In this document: piece after piece, positions 10,780-21,737 of the stretch
How the letters are laid out: each line of letters begins with the position of its first letter
Position numbering within the stretch: position 1 is the stretch's first letter
DNA from: Gnetum montanum
Lineage: Eukaryota; Streptophyta; Gnetopsida; Gnetales; Gnetaceae
Reading direction: 5' to 3'
Assembly: GCA_015680685.1 (NCBI GenBank)
Contig: MNCI01021551.1
Coordinates: 234,883-298,882, forward strand
DNA: 64,000 nt
Position numbers and translations under genes: made by a program
The notes under the pieces: generated by a model
What the model was told of the DNA's origin: nothing
The model's database searches: none
What the model saw: the letters and a program-made list of their open reading frames with translations, nothing else

Positions 10780-12300
10780 GTAAGTCAAATTCTGCTGTGA
10801 TGGATTTCTAGTGGGCTATCCTACTACTCTTGTATAAATTTTTTGTGATGGCCTGCATAATATTATTCTTGTAAATTATGTTAACCTGGCTATGGAAAAG
10901 ATAGTGTCTACATTTTTTGAATGCAAAAACCAATGCCAAACAGTTACGCTCTGCTTCATTGTACCTCATTTCATATGCAAATAGAGCGTGACTTAGATAA
11001 TAGATAGGGATTTTTGACCCATCGTCCCTCTTTTGACACAACAACATAGCTATGGACACATTTGAGCTTGCTAGGTAGATGTAGAAAGGTTGATCCCTTT
11101 GTGGATGGAAAATCGTTGGCAAATGTAGCAGCTCTTTCTTTAGGTTGTCAAACGCACGCTGGTAGTCCTCGATCCATTCGAAGTTAACCCCCTTCTTAAG
11201 TAGATGTTGCATAGGATGTAATTTATCTATCAACTTTGAGATGAACCTCCTAATAAACTGTAGCCTACCCTACAACCCACGCAGTTCTTTGAGGTTTGTA
11301 GGTGGTGCTAGGTTAACGATAGCCTTAACCTTGTCGAGGTCGACTCGTATGCCAGCCTCTGATACTACAAACCCCAACATGCGTCTAGTTTTAACTCTGA
11401 ATACACATTTTTTTTGGGTTGAGCCATAGGTCATTCCTGAGACATCATTTAAGGATCAACTCTAGGTCCTCTGGGTGATCTTTTGACTTCCTAGATTTAA
11501 TAGCTATGTCATCTACGTATTCATTCAATCTCTCTAAGACGTAATCACTAAAGATATACGTCATGGCATGTTAATAAGTTGCTCCAACATTTTTTATCCT
11601 AAAGGGCATCATGGTATAACAGAAAGTTCTCCAAGGGGTCATGAAAGTTGTAGTCAGTTGATGTTCTAGGTTGATACAGATTTCATTATATCCCGAAAAC
11701 CCATCCATGAAGCATAGTAACGCATGTCCAGCTATTGTATCAATAAGTTGGTCAATACCTGGTAATGGAAAATTGTCTTTAATCATTGCTTTGTTCAAAT
11801 CATGGAAGTCTATACAGATGCATATTCCTCCTATTTTCCTAGAAACAACAACAATGTTTGACACCTAATCCGAATAATCAACCGCACGGATGAAACCAAC
11901 TTGATATAGCTTAGTGATTTCATCATGCACTGCCAACACAATTTTAGGCTTAATCTTCTGTGCTTTCTATCTAACCACTTTGATACTCAGGTCTAACATG
12001 ATGTTTTGCTATATTAATCACGGGTCTAAACCCATCATGTCCTCGTATGACCATGCGAACACTACAATGTTATCTTGGATCACTCGAGATATGTCTCTCT
12101 GTGTTTGTTGGTGAAGGAGGGAACCAACTTTCAGAGTTTTTCTTTCCCCTTTGTGTGTAACCACAGAGACCTTAGTGAGGGAATCCTCGGTCACATCACC
12201 AGCCTCCAGGTCTAGGGTGTGGGCCAAATGTTCTGGCTAGTCTGGGGATACTTCCGAGGCTGCTATGGTTATGTCACAGGAGAGGGCATCAGTTCCTATC
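10780..12300 (-). pseudogene. pol: Reverse transcriptase-RNase H pseudogene of element A
   Basis: On the minus strand, an N-terminal segment (AGDVTEDSLTKV..., FAWSYEDMMGLDP) leads into RT motifs: IDFHDLNKAMIKDNFPLP, FMDGFSGYNEI, TTFMTPWRTFCYTMMPF and the catalytic YVDD at 11519-11508. A frameshifted part around 11250-11430 follows, then the tether and RNase H segment WIEDYQRAFDNLKKELL, RDQPFYIYLASSN, YYLSHAL, ERNCLALVF. Stops and one or two frameshifts make it inactive. It is separated from protease by the antisense gene. Confidence 0.88.
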
Positions 12301-12469
12301 ATTGCAAGATTGGTATGTCTAAAAGTTTCCCCGTATGAACCTGTTAGGGCTAGGGGTGCAAGTAAAGCTTCTTCCATTTGCGAACTGACCTGCAAAACCA
12401 CCAAGAATGGAAGTTGTTACATTTTTTTTGTCAACATGGTGAAATGATAGAAGGTTTTAGAGGTACATG

Positions 12470-12720
12470 TCAAAAAGGTTGCCAGTTTAAGGTCTTAGTG
12501 AACTGTTACAATATACACAGTTTGTAAGAAAATAGTGAGCCAAGTTTTCTAAGTGCTAGCATAAGGTTTCTATGGACTATGATGCAAGGTATAACGTGGC
12601 GTGTCTAGCGTGACGAGATAGATAATTTAACTTTTTATTTTGTAGACCGTAGTTAATGCGACCAGATTACGAGACGATAAGCTATGCGTTAGTTTAGGGA
12701 CTTTTCGGACCACCATCAAT
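12470..12720 (-). repeat. Dyad repeat cluster (ii), element A (weak)
   Basis: Two recognisable units on the plus strand, AGTTTAAGGTC..TTAGTG near 12483 and AGTTTAGGGACTTTTCGGACC near 12685, lie between RT and the promoter side of the antisense gene. The cluster is more decayed than those in B and C. Confidence 0.5.
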
Positions 12721-12837
12721 GCGATATCTATGAGATTAATGGTGCGATCTTCATGCTTCATGTCAAACTAACATATCTACGTTTCAGGAAATTTCCATGT
12801 TGATCGGACATGAAAATAGCAAGTTTTCACCATCACA

Positions 12838-12845
12838 TTTATAAG
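12838..12845 (+). promoter_or_regulatory. TATA-like box of the antisense gene, element A
   Basis: TTTATAAG lies about 110 bases before the start codon at 12954. Comparable boxes stand upstream of the B and C copies. Confidence 0.4.
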
Positions 12846-12953
12846 TAGATGGTTTGTCCTCAAAGTAGACTGTAAACATTGCGAGGTTGAGTTAGGCTAA
12901 AGCAGAGAGAAAGCATAAGTAGATGATTTTGTGAAGATTATTCAGTTGTAACC

Positions 12954-15900
12954 ATGGCACCGAAGACCAAATGCAAGCATGCCAAGTTGACTAGGATCGA
13001 TGAAGTACAGGAAATCTTGGGGAGAATTTCGAAGGTGTGGGTCGCAACCCGAGAGGCTACTCCACTCACCCAGTAAGTCATTTTTCATCTTCCCTGTATG
13101 ATTGTTGTTTTCACTATCACAACGTCGTAATCGTATTTTTTCTAAAGATGTGCACTATGTTGGGTACCAATAACTGCCTGTGCTAGTTACGTTACTAGAG
13201 TTTGTAATATTACCCCTATCGTCATTGTCAGAGATAAACCTTGCATCATCACAAGGGTTTGGGTGATCTTGGATAATATTGTACAAACACAATATGTAAC
13301 TCATCAAGAGTCTAGGTGTTGCACCCTTGCACAGTGCAAATTGGGTTTCATTGCCTTGCCTGTAATGGTTGCGTGTTACGCTAGGGCAATATGCGGTGTT
13401 ACCTTTATCGTCGTTGTTAGAGACAGACCTTGCACCATCGCAAGGGTTTGGGTAGTTTTGGTAATGCATTTCTAGCGTAACCTATGATTTTCTGGGAGTC
13501 AAGGTAATGAAAACCTCAGTGTTGCTGGCAAATTCTTGTGAGCTTTTTTTTTTATTTGTTACGGAATTATTGGTATGTCTAAACTGCTTTTCTAATGGTA
13601 GTGCATTTTATTGTAAAGGGTCACACGAAGGCTTGTCCTAATCATTCTAGACATTGTGGGCATTATGTACTATTTAAATGTCCCTGTGGCTAATGTTCCT
13701 CTTCCCCATGCTCGTGTAGGGGAAGAGGCGGTTTGGTTCTGGAAGGGTGCACGGGTGTTTTTGCAGTTTTTGTTGCATAACTTTAGCATGATTATTTGGT
13801 ATCATCCTAGAAACACTACTAGTTAGATCATCACAAAGTATCTTAACGTTCCTGCTGGATGGGTCAATCGAGGTCATAGGTGGAAGGGATTGCGAACAGA
13901 GCGCCAAGGGTTTGAGGTGCTTATCTTGGATCTGGGAGATGCCCAGGTTTAACTGTTATCATGCCTACAACATGCTATACATATCTTGTCATCTCATGAC
14001 CTATTTTTAGAACCCACCTAGCCTCATGTACTATGCTGGTGGGTAAGTGCTCTCAAGGTTTTATGATGTGCTATTTGTTGTCTGATTTTGCATCAGGTAT
14101 AAAAAACTGTTTACATTCTATGACATAGGTTTTTTATCGATCCAAATGATCTCCAAGATGATACAAACATGTTATCTATGGCCGAAACAGCCATAAAGGA
14201 ATTCACTTCCATCAGCAATGCGCGTGTTGGTGTCCTGGGACAACTGAGATTTGAAATCCAACACTACCCTATCTGGTATGCCAAATTCTTTGCCAAGTGT
14301 AGAGACTCTGGATGGTTGGATAAGGAGTGAAATTTGGATCATCCCATCACCGTTGACAATGTGCAGGAGACTAGCATCCCACCATTTCCTTGGCCCTTTG
14401 GGCATGGTAAGTTACGCTACGCTGATCAACTATGTGACCCTATGAAATGAGAATAGTGTATAAGATTTTGTTATTTTGTTGTCTTTTCTAACCTATTGTT
14501 TTATGTTTATAGTTAAGGAATCATGGGAGGTCATGGTGGTAGCTTTTGGGCATGAGGCAACCAGTGTCTTCTTCCATTATGGTGACATAAATGAAGTGCA
14601 ATGTTGGCTTTGCCACGAAACGGCCCTAGCTGCCATAACCAATAACCTCCAGGAAGCTGAAATAATGGAGCTATTTCTAGTTGTAACCTCCGATGTCACA
14701 GTAGCCGAAATGTTGGCCCTAGTCAACTCCTTCAGCGAAGAAGCTGCGCATGCATAATGTGTGCGTGAGTTTTGATATTAATGCTCAATTGTTCATCGAC
14801 TTTTTTAGCATTCCTTCTAATGGTATCCCGATGGAAGAAAGATATAAGAAAGCTTCCAAGCATCAGAAGGATATAGAAGAGTGGCTAGGGGTTAAAACAA
14901 AACCAAAAGGCATTCTCGCTAATAAAATCAAGCTAGAGGTGGCTAATACCATTTATCCCCTCTTCTGAGCTCGTGCTTTCCCCAAACTACTCTCCCAAGA
15001 AAGAATCCTTTGCATAGAGCAGGCTTGGATTACGCAAGAGGTTATGGAGGAGGGGACATGATATAATTAGGCCAAGCACCTTGTTGAAGGCATGCAAACT
15101 GAAATGGTCAAGCTTCGCAAGAAACTTGAGTCTCATTTCAACATGCATTTTTCCTTCTTCATAGCTTGTTTACGGTGTTTTTCCAAATTCCTTGAGGTTC
15201 GCAAGGATGGAGTCTAGGTGCAGCAAGATCATAACCAAATTTCCAAACCGTGGATTTCCTAGGTCTTCTACACCGTCCAATCCGAAGATCCTCTTAAAGG
15301 TATCGAGGAGTCGCTTTCACTAATGACTAAGGATTTGGGGGTGCCTCCCATCTGAGGCCAAGATAGTGTGGGTGGGGCATCCTCTTCTTACACCGACAGT
15401 GCATTGAGGGGAATGTGCATAGCAGCAGAAATAGTAACTTCATCAGTTTAGTGGAAAAAGCATCATCCAGCTGTAGAGTCTCCCAGCCTGACTAGTGAAG
15501 AGGGAAGGAAACTATGAATTAAGTTTCACAAGAGCCATCCCCCGGTTCGTAAGTAGAAGAATGTGTGATTAGTTTATGTATGTTACGCTATGTATAGACA
15601 TTGTTGCATCACGTAGTGCTTGTGGGAAGTGAGTAAGGGTTTTTTTTTTGTATTATTTTGTTAACTATGATGTGTTTGACAGGAAAAAGGGAAAGATGTA
15701 GAGGAACTAACCCTTGAAATAGGGGCCATAGTCTTGCGGCGTGGGGAAGGGGCTCCAGTTTTGGAAAAGGAGGCCTCAATTAACAATGTAGGTAGCACAC
15801 AGGCTCCTATGCTCGATGGGGAGACAGGCATAGAGGATGCCAAGGTCCTTTTGGATGAGCTGAAAAAAGAGGAGTGGTTTGTCACTGGTGAGTTTGACCA

Positions 15901-17340
15901 CTTGCTTTGAAGGACAATCCTCCTGCTATTACACCTGAGGGTTTGTTGAATTGGAGCCTTGTGTTCTTGTAACATCTCAATTAGCCTTGTTTACTGTGCT
16001 ATGTTTAACTCATTTTGTTTGCATAGTAGGCACTTCTAATAATAGTGGTGTACCTTTGTCAGTAATCCCAACTCAACATTGGGGTGAGGCTCCTGACAAA
16101 TTCACCTTTATGGAGGGCATTGTGAATGATATGATCAGTTGCTTAGAGCGAATTGATCCTGAGATTGGTACATCACTATTGTTACGTAGGAATCATTGAA
16201 ATTGTGACATTACATTATTCTGTTGTGTCTAACTATTGTTTTTTTATGTTACAAGATCTCGCCTCAAATGGGATCCCAAAGAGCCCATTGGCGTAGACAC
16301 TACCCTCGAACCCTCACCAGAGGTGACCGAAGTGCCACGTTGCCTTTACAATGAGATGCGTAAATGTGCATTACGCTCGGCCCATTCTCTATGCGAGTGT
16401 CAAAACATCAACGAAGATCTTTAGAAGAGTTTGCAAAAAGTAGAAAAAGAGGAAATGGCCCTGATTACTTGGGTTGAGGACCTTGAGTCCCGAAACGAAT
16501 TTCTACAAGCTCGAGACACCAATGACGAGAATTGGCAAATAGCTATGATTGAATATGCTCGTTATTGGACAGTCATCAGGAACAATGTCCAAGCCAGCCG
16601 TGTGCTCATCGAGCAATGGATGGATTTCCTAGCCCAGAAGAACCAAGACTGGAAGGATTTTAGTGCAAGGGTCCAAAAATGGGGGCAGGCATAGAAAGAC
16701 CATAAGCAAATGTATAAATGAGAATGTGTTGCTTATTGCCAACATTACAGGGATTCTGTGGTTGAAGCACGGTCCCTCTGGTTGTTCCTCGATGTCATTG
16801 GTGCTTCTGGAGCATATCAAAAGTTTCAAAAGCAAGTGACAGTGAGTATTTCCCCTGAGAGAGAGATAACCCTCCCAGGCAGGGAGACTACTATTCCTTC
16901 CTTCTTTCTTGAACTACCCCGGTGGACTCCTGTGGAAAAAGGGAAGGTAAAGGTTGGAACTGATCTAGGAGATGGTGTTTGGGTTGAGCTCACTGAGGAC
17001 GAGATCATGCGACACTTGTTAGTCGACCTGGAACAAATTCCTTTTGCAGTTGATGCAGGACCCTCACAAGTGAGCTATGTTATAGTTGTATTATTCTTAT
17101 GCATGATTTCGATGATGACACTAATGTTTATTTCATGTCAAATCATAGGATCGACATGAAGAGGAGCACCATGGAGATGACGACCCTCATGAAGAGGGTC
17201 CCCATGAGGAAGAGCCCTGCAGAGACGATCGCCCCCACGAAGAAACACCATGTAAAGAAGATCCTTATAAGGATGATCCTCATGAGGTGGAGGTGGAGTT
17301 AAATGACACAGATGGAGGTGGTAACAAAAGGGATGTGTAG
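12954..17340 (+). pseudogene. Antisense captured gene, element A: 8-exon gene with FCP1/NIF-like HAD domain, coiled coil and acidic tail
   Basis: Runs opposite to gag-pol. Exons: 1, 12954-13072; 2, 13619-14042; 3, 14129-14406; 4, 14513-15548; 5, 15683-15887; 6, 16027-16167; 7, 16256-17069; 8, 17149-17340. All have GT..AG borders, and the phase-2 junction of exons 1 and 2 keeps the frame. Start context is AACCATGGC. Exon 2 shows VLIILDIVGI, VWFWKGARVFLQFLLHNF and a block ending NPPSLMYYAGG, resembling HAD phosphatases of the FCP1/NIF type, with the second Asp of DxDx[TV] replaced by Val. Exon 4 is an unrecognised domain. Exon 7 is coiled coil with MIEYARYW and QDWKDF. Exon 8 is acidic with HEE/DP repeats. 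Stops in exons 2, 3, 4 and 7 and frameshifts (near 13930 and 14755) show it is dead. Function unknown. Confidence 0.8.
13196..13470 (+). repeat. Direct repeat inside intron 1 of the antisense gene, element A
   Basis: A block of about 75 bp with the words ATCACAAGGGTTTGGGT (13247-13263) recurs with changes 189 bp downstream (ATCGCAAGGGTTTGGGT). It is confined to the intron. Confidence 0.6.
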
Positions 17341-17380
17341 CGTGGTGATATTGGAAAAAAAATTTGTTGTAATGGAAGGG

Positions 17381-17386
17381 AATAAA
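17381..17386 (+). promoter_or_regulatory. Possible poly(A) signal of the antisense gene, element A
   Basis: AATAAA occurs 41 bases after the exon 8 stop codon TAG (17338-17340), a normal place for a near-upstream element. Confidence 0.4.
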
Positions 17387-17469
17387 GGATAACGTTCTTT
17401 GATCAATGTGATTGTAAAATTAAAATTTTTTAATTTTTGATTTTATGAAGGATATTGTATCATCAGAAA

Positions 17470-17620
17470 GGTTACACATTTTAGGCCACTATGGGCCTCT
17501 AATAGTTTAAGGCCATTTCGGGTCGGGCCATCATACGCGTAAAAGAATAAACAGAATCGCCAGTTTTAGGCCGTAGCAGGCCATAACTAGTTTAAGGCCA
17601 TTTCAGGCCAAGGTGCGTAT
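17470..17620 (-). repeat. Dyad repeat cluster (i), element A
   Basis: Three to four units, read on the plus strand as AGTTTAAGGCC-N6-GGCC (for example GGCC GTAGCA GGCC near 17567 and GGCC ATTTCA GGCC near 17597). The cluster lies between the antisense gene's 3' end and the protease end, matching the position in B and C. Confidence 0.75.
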
Positions 17621-17789
17621 GAAAAAGCATAACAAGAACAATGTGACAAGAAAGAGCATAAATTGCATAACAGTAAACAATGTGGACTAATATAACATGT
17701 CATACTAATGTGTTCATTTGCTAGCTCCATAACTGTTTCTTGATCGTTTTTAGGTTTGGCGACATGTATGGATGAGGAGGCTTATTATA

Positions 17790-18560
17790 TCATTCCTCTA
17801 CACTACCATCTTCTCCCTGGAAGGGTAGTTCAACCAAATTCAAGCTTTCATTGGCCACTGTGTTGACCTGTTCAACTGTTGGGATAGGGGTTTGATCTTC
17901 AGGGACTTCAATCTTCGACCCTTGTTCCATTTCCATGTTGTTAAATGCTTGAGGGGTCATCTTATCACCATGGATGATCACTTCCCCTCCTGCACTGAGC
18001 AAGTGGATCTCTTGATGAATGGGTGATGAGATTGCCCTTAATTGATCTAACGAAGACCTCCCTAAGATTAGGTTGATGCCGGGCATATCCTCAACAACGA
18101 TGAACACTGCGTTTGTGGGGAATTGATCCCCTGCTACAAAGTTGATGTGCACCGTTCCCTTAACTTGCACTCATGCCCCGTTAAATGACTTCAAACATGA
18201 CGTTGTCATGGAATTGATTAAGTCAAGCAAAACTAGTTTGTCCACAATGGGGAATGGAATGACATTGGCAGCGGCCCCGTCATCTATGTGTACTCTCTGG
18301 ATTCTGTACTGGCCAACCCAGATAGTGATGAACATGGGCATTGTTTTCACTTGACCCTTTTCTGGGTCATCCTTAATGGACTCATCATGAAATATCAGTT
18401 GGGGATACCGTGGTTGTTCAGTAGTGGGGGGAAGCATAATCGAATGGATTGCTTCTTCATTTGCTAGCAAGCTCTCATCCACGGGTATGGACGCTAACAT
18501 GCGAACCATGGCTTCACGATGCTTTTGTGATGTCATCAGCAAATCATAGAGGCTCAGCAT
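17790..18560 (-). pseudogene. pro: Aspartic protease region of element A
   Basis: On the minus strand two open stretches join at 18170/18171 across a single stop. The protease loop is VHIDDGAAANVIPF, followed by VKGTVHINFVAGDQFPTN and the terminal GINLILGRSSL. The acidic C-terminal spacer ends at 17790. The loop has D-D-G instead of the usual D-[ST]-G. This is the best preserved protease of the elements A and C, broken mainly by one stop. Confidence 0.85.
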
Positions 18561-18599
18561 TGTATTTTTCTGTTTAAGAGCCTACCTAACTTACGTAAT

Positions 18600-21482
18600 C
18601 ACATCGAGGAGATCATGCCCATGATCTGGTTATTTTTTACCCTTCTCTTCTTCCATTCATCCCAGGAGATGGATCTCTTAGGGAGGAATGATTTCTAGTT
18701 GAGGACTATGTTTTCTTGGGCAGGGAGAAGATGGTCGTGTTTGCGTAACGTCATATTTTTCAAAGGAAGATGGGGCCAAGGGTGCCGAGGTGAGGAGTGT
18801 AGGCTTATGAAATCCCAGCATAAGGTGGTCCTTGGCTATGTTATCTATCATACACCCTTCTCTTTTAAGAGTAGATTGTGGTTGGGGCGTTGACCTAGAG
18901 ATTTTCCACTGTGTAGTAGGAGAAACTAACGACTTTGGCACCCTGATGATAAAGGGTGCCCTAGGTATGGGCCCAGGCTAGGCCGTGGCTTTACTGATAG
19001 TGGGTTGTGAAACAAAAGTCCGAGACAGGACTCGGAGGACAAAAGGTTTTCACTGAGCTACACCCATCGATGTTGATGGGCTTGTCATCTGAGGAGGGCA
19101 AGGAGGCACATGCAACATAAAGGGTTGCTTTGGTTGTTCCTAGCCATCGCCTTCTATACCAACTATGTTAATAGTGTACCCCGCGTTATTTGCATTTAAT
19201 GGATCTTGGTACACATGCATGGACTAGTTTTCTGGATGGAGTGGACTACTGCTATCTAGAATCAACTTACCTTGGTCGATCATGTGTTGAATGTCATCTT
19301 TCAATGCCCAACAGTAATCCGTGTCATGACCACACATTTGGTGGTAGTCACAAAAATGATCTAGCCTAAAGTTCTTGGGGACTGGTGACTCGTTAGGTAG
19401 GGCCAAGGAGGGGTTCTTAAGTAGCTCACAATGCCATCTTTGATGCTTCAGAGCCTCCTCAGACACTGTATTGTGTTGGATGTGGCCAGTTCCCAGTAGT
19501 TGCTTTAGAAGTTCTGAAGGATTTACAGGTAGAGCCATGTATTTTGAGTGATCTTTACGCTCAAAATTAGGCTTCAGCTATGGGGATGCCTCAGGGGTAG
19601 GTGTTGTTTCCTAATCGATGCTTTTTGAGCTAGTTGTGGCCTTAGCAGGCACCGTAGGTACTTTCTTGTTGTTATTTTTCTTTTTGGCCCCTTTGGCCAT
19701 AGCTGCTACTATTTTTGTTGCATTTTTGCTCTTGTCTTTGCTCTTCTTGTGGGCATTTTTATAGACCACATACGTTGGGTCTTTGTTAGCCTCTACCGCA
19801 TCGTGGATGCTCTTAGTCTGAGTGAAGGCTTGGCTGAGGGAGCGAGGAGTAAGGTAATATAGCTTAGACTTAATAAATTCATTAACTGCCCCCTTGCAAA
19901 TTGCCAACAGATGGGCCTCTACGATGGGTTCGTGGATTTCATTCAAGGTGGTGTTCCACCACTGTATAAAATTTTGGACTGGCTCGAGTGGATCTTGTTT
20001 AACTCCCATTAACTGGTCCAGCGTAACTTTTGGTTTCATATTGTATTTGAAATGAGTTACAAACTGAGTTAGCAGCTCTTCCAAGGTTGAGATGAAAGAG
20101 TGTGGTAGTACACGATACCAATCTAAAGCTTTACCTGTTAGGGACACAGCAAAGACACAGATGATGGTATGTGGTCATTGTTGTAGCAACAATGAATTTG
20201 ACCTGAAGGTGACTAGATGAGCACTAGGATCGCCTTCCCCATTGTATTTCTTAAAATGAGGAAGTGGCATCCCAGCAGGTAATGACAAGGTGGGTATTGC
20301 ATCAGATAGAAATCCATGACCTGTACTACGTCAGAACTGGCAACTGTGAGGCGTTTAACCTACTCGGTAAGAGTTTGGATAAGCTGGAAGGCTTGGTCCA
20401 AACATGAGGACGAAGGGGTTGGTTGTGGAATAGTAGGGGGAGCCACGATGGATGGTGGGATAGGGGCAGCAGCATGACCTATGAGCGATGTAGTCTGAAC
20501 TGTCCCCGTAGGTGGTACTACCTATCTCATCCACCACCCGGTAGGTGGTGCAGGCGGGGTGATAGCCATTGATTGTGCCATAGTAAACGCTGTTTGTGTA
20601 GCCATTGGCATAGGCCATGACCCTGTAGTTGAATTTACTACTTGCAGGACCTGGTGTTAATGGTGAGTGAGATGGGACATCTGCGTAGGCAGCGTAACAG
20701 GGGGTGATGTATTTGGAGCCCACCACATGGTAGTGGCAGGTCCTACCATTGATTGTGACAGTGTGGGAGCGAAAGCTAGGATATATGCAGGAGCTATGTG
20801 TAATTGCAAAGTAGGCACTACATGCACATACAGTGACGTAGGCACAAGTATGCGATGAGATGGATTGGCTAACTATGACTATAGTGGAATGGTCTGTGAA
20901 GGGCCAACACTTGGGAAGGTAACCAGAGAGAAAAAATGCTGATGGGATGCATACGCCACACGGTCAGCGGTAGACAATGATAATGGTGTAGTGACCATAA
21001 ATAGTGGATTTACATGGGATGCTATGGAGAGAGGAGCCATGAAAAAGCTAGCGTGACTACCTCCCTCAGAGTCGAAATCTAGGTCCTCCTACCCATTGTG
21101 GGACACTTCATCACGGAACATCTTATCTCATTATTCCACTGATGCCCTAGCCATTAATCTAGCATCATTGTTGCTGGTCCGTCAGTGGTATGAGAGCATT
21201 AGGTGAAGGAACGAATTCCTTCCTGTTATAGTAGATGAACTTGTATTCACGTTTTTCTTCGAGTTTCTGTGGGTACATGGGCAAGTTTGCCACAAGCTTA
21301 GCACAGAGGAAGTTGTAGTATTCTGTGCACTAAGCGTGTCCCTCAGGCTCTTTATTTTGAATCCTGAGGGACCAGCGTGACTGCACTGGGCTAGATAGTG
21401 ACTCGACAATAGCAGGCATAGCCTGCATCATCCAGGGGTTTTCGAGGCTGGCGATGGCAATGACAATGGTTGGTACAACCAT
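18600..21482 (-). pseudogene. gag: gag pseudogene of element A
   Basis: The likely start is the ATG at 21482, matching in position the N-terminal region of element B's Gag. The middle (21100-20300) is Pro/Thr/Tyr-rich and decayed. The gag core is open at 20147-19611 (GKALDWYRVLPHSF, LEELLTQFVTHFKYN, IVEAHLLAICKGAVNEF, then a Lys-rich stretch). The nucleocapsid block at 19538-19224 is intact with FCDYHQMCGHDTDYCWALKDD followed by HMIDQGKL. The rest to 18600 is the spacer before protease. Broken by stops. Confidence 0.88.
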
Positions 21483-21706
21483 TCTCTACATAGCTAGAAA
21501 GTAATGATAATAGGGTTGAAGATCATAAAGGCAAAGGTAGATTAAAGGCAAATGTGGGCTTTCTATCCTACTGGATTCCAAAGGAATCGTCAGAGCGATC
21601 GATCTGTACCACACAATCACGTAGACAACCATGGAGGTATTACATTTACGTCAGTATATAATGGGTACAGATAGCTTATAGGACTATCCATGAAACGCAA
21701 ACCTTA

Positions 21707-21731
21707 GGTTCAAGCCCTCCTTCTAGCACCA
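21707..21731 (-). other. Primer-binding site of element A
   Basis: Six bases inside the 5' LTR edge (21738), the minus strand reads TGGTGCTAGAAGGAGGGC and continues with CTTGAACC. This is the complement of a tRNA 3' end including part of a T-loop (GGTTCAAG). From memory it best fits plant tRNA-Asn with one mismatch at the discriminator base. The 18-base core is identical in element B. Confidence 0.65.
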
Positions 21732-21737
21732 GAAAAT

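Noticed and set aside
15661-15975. 104-codon minus-strand open frame
   Set aside because: Shadow of antisense exon 5 of element A. No homologous block in B or C.
21690-21737. tRNA gene fragment (GTTCAAGCCCTCC..CACCA)
   Set aside because: It is the primer-binding site next to the 5' LTR. There is no acceptor 5' half or anticodon arm.
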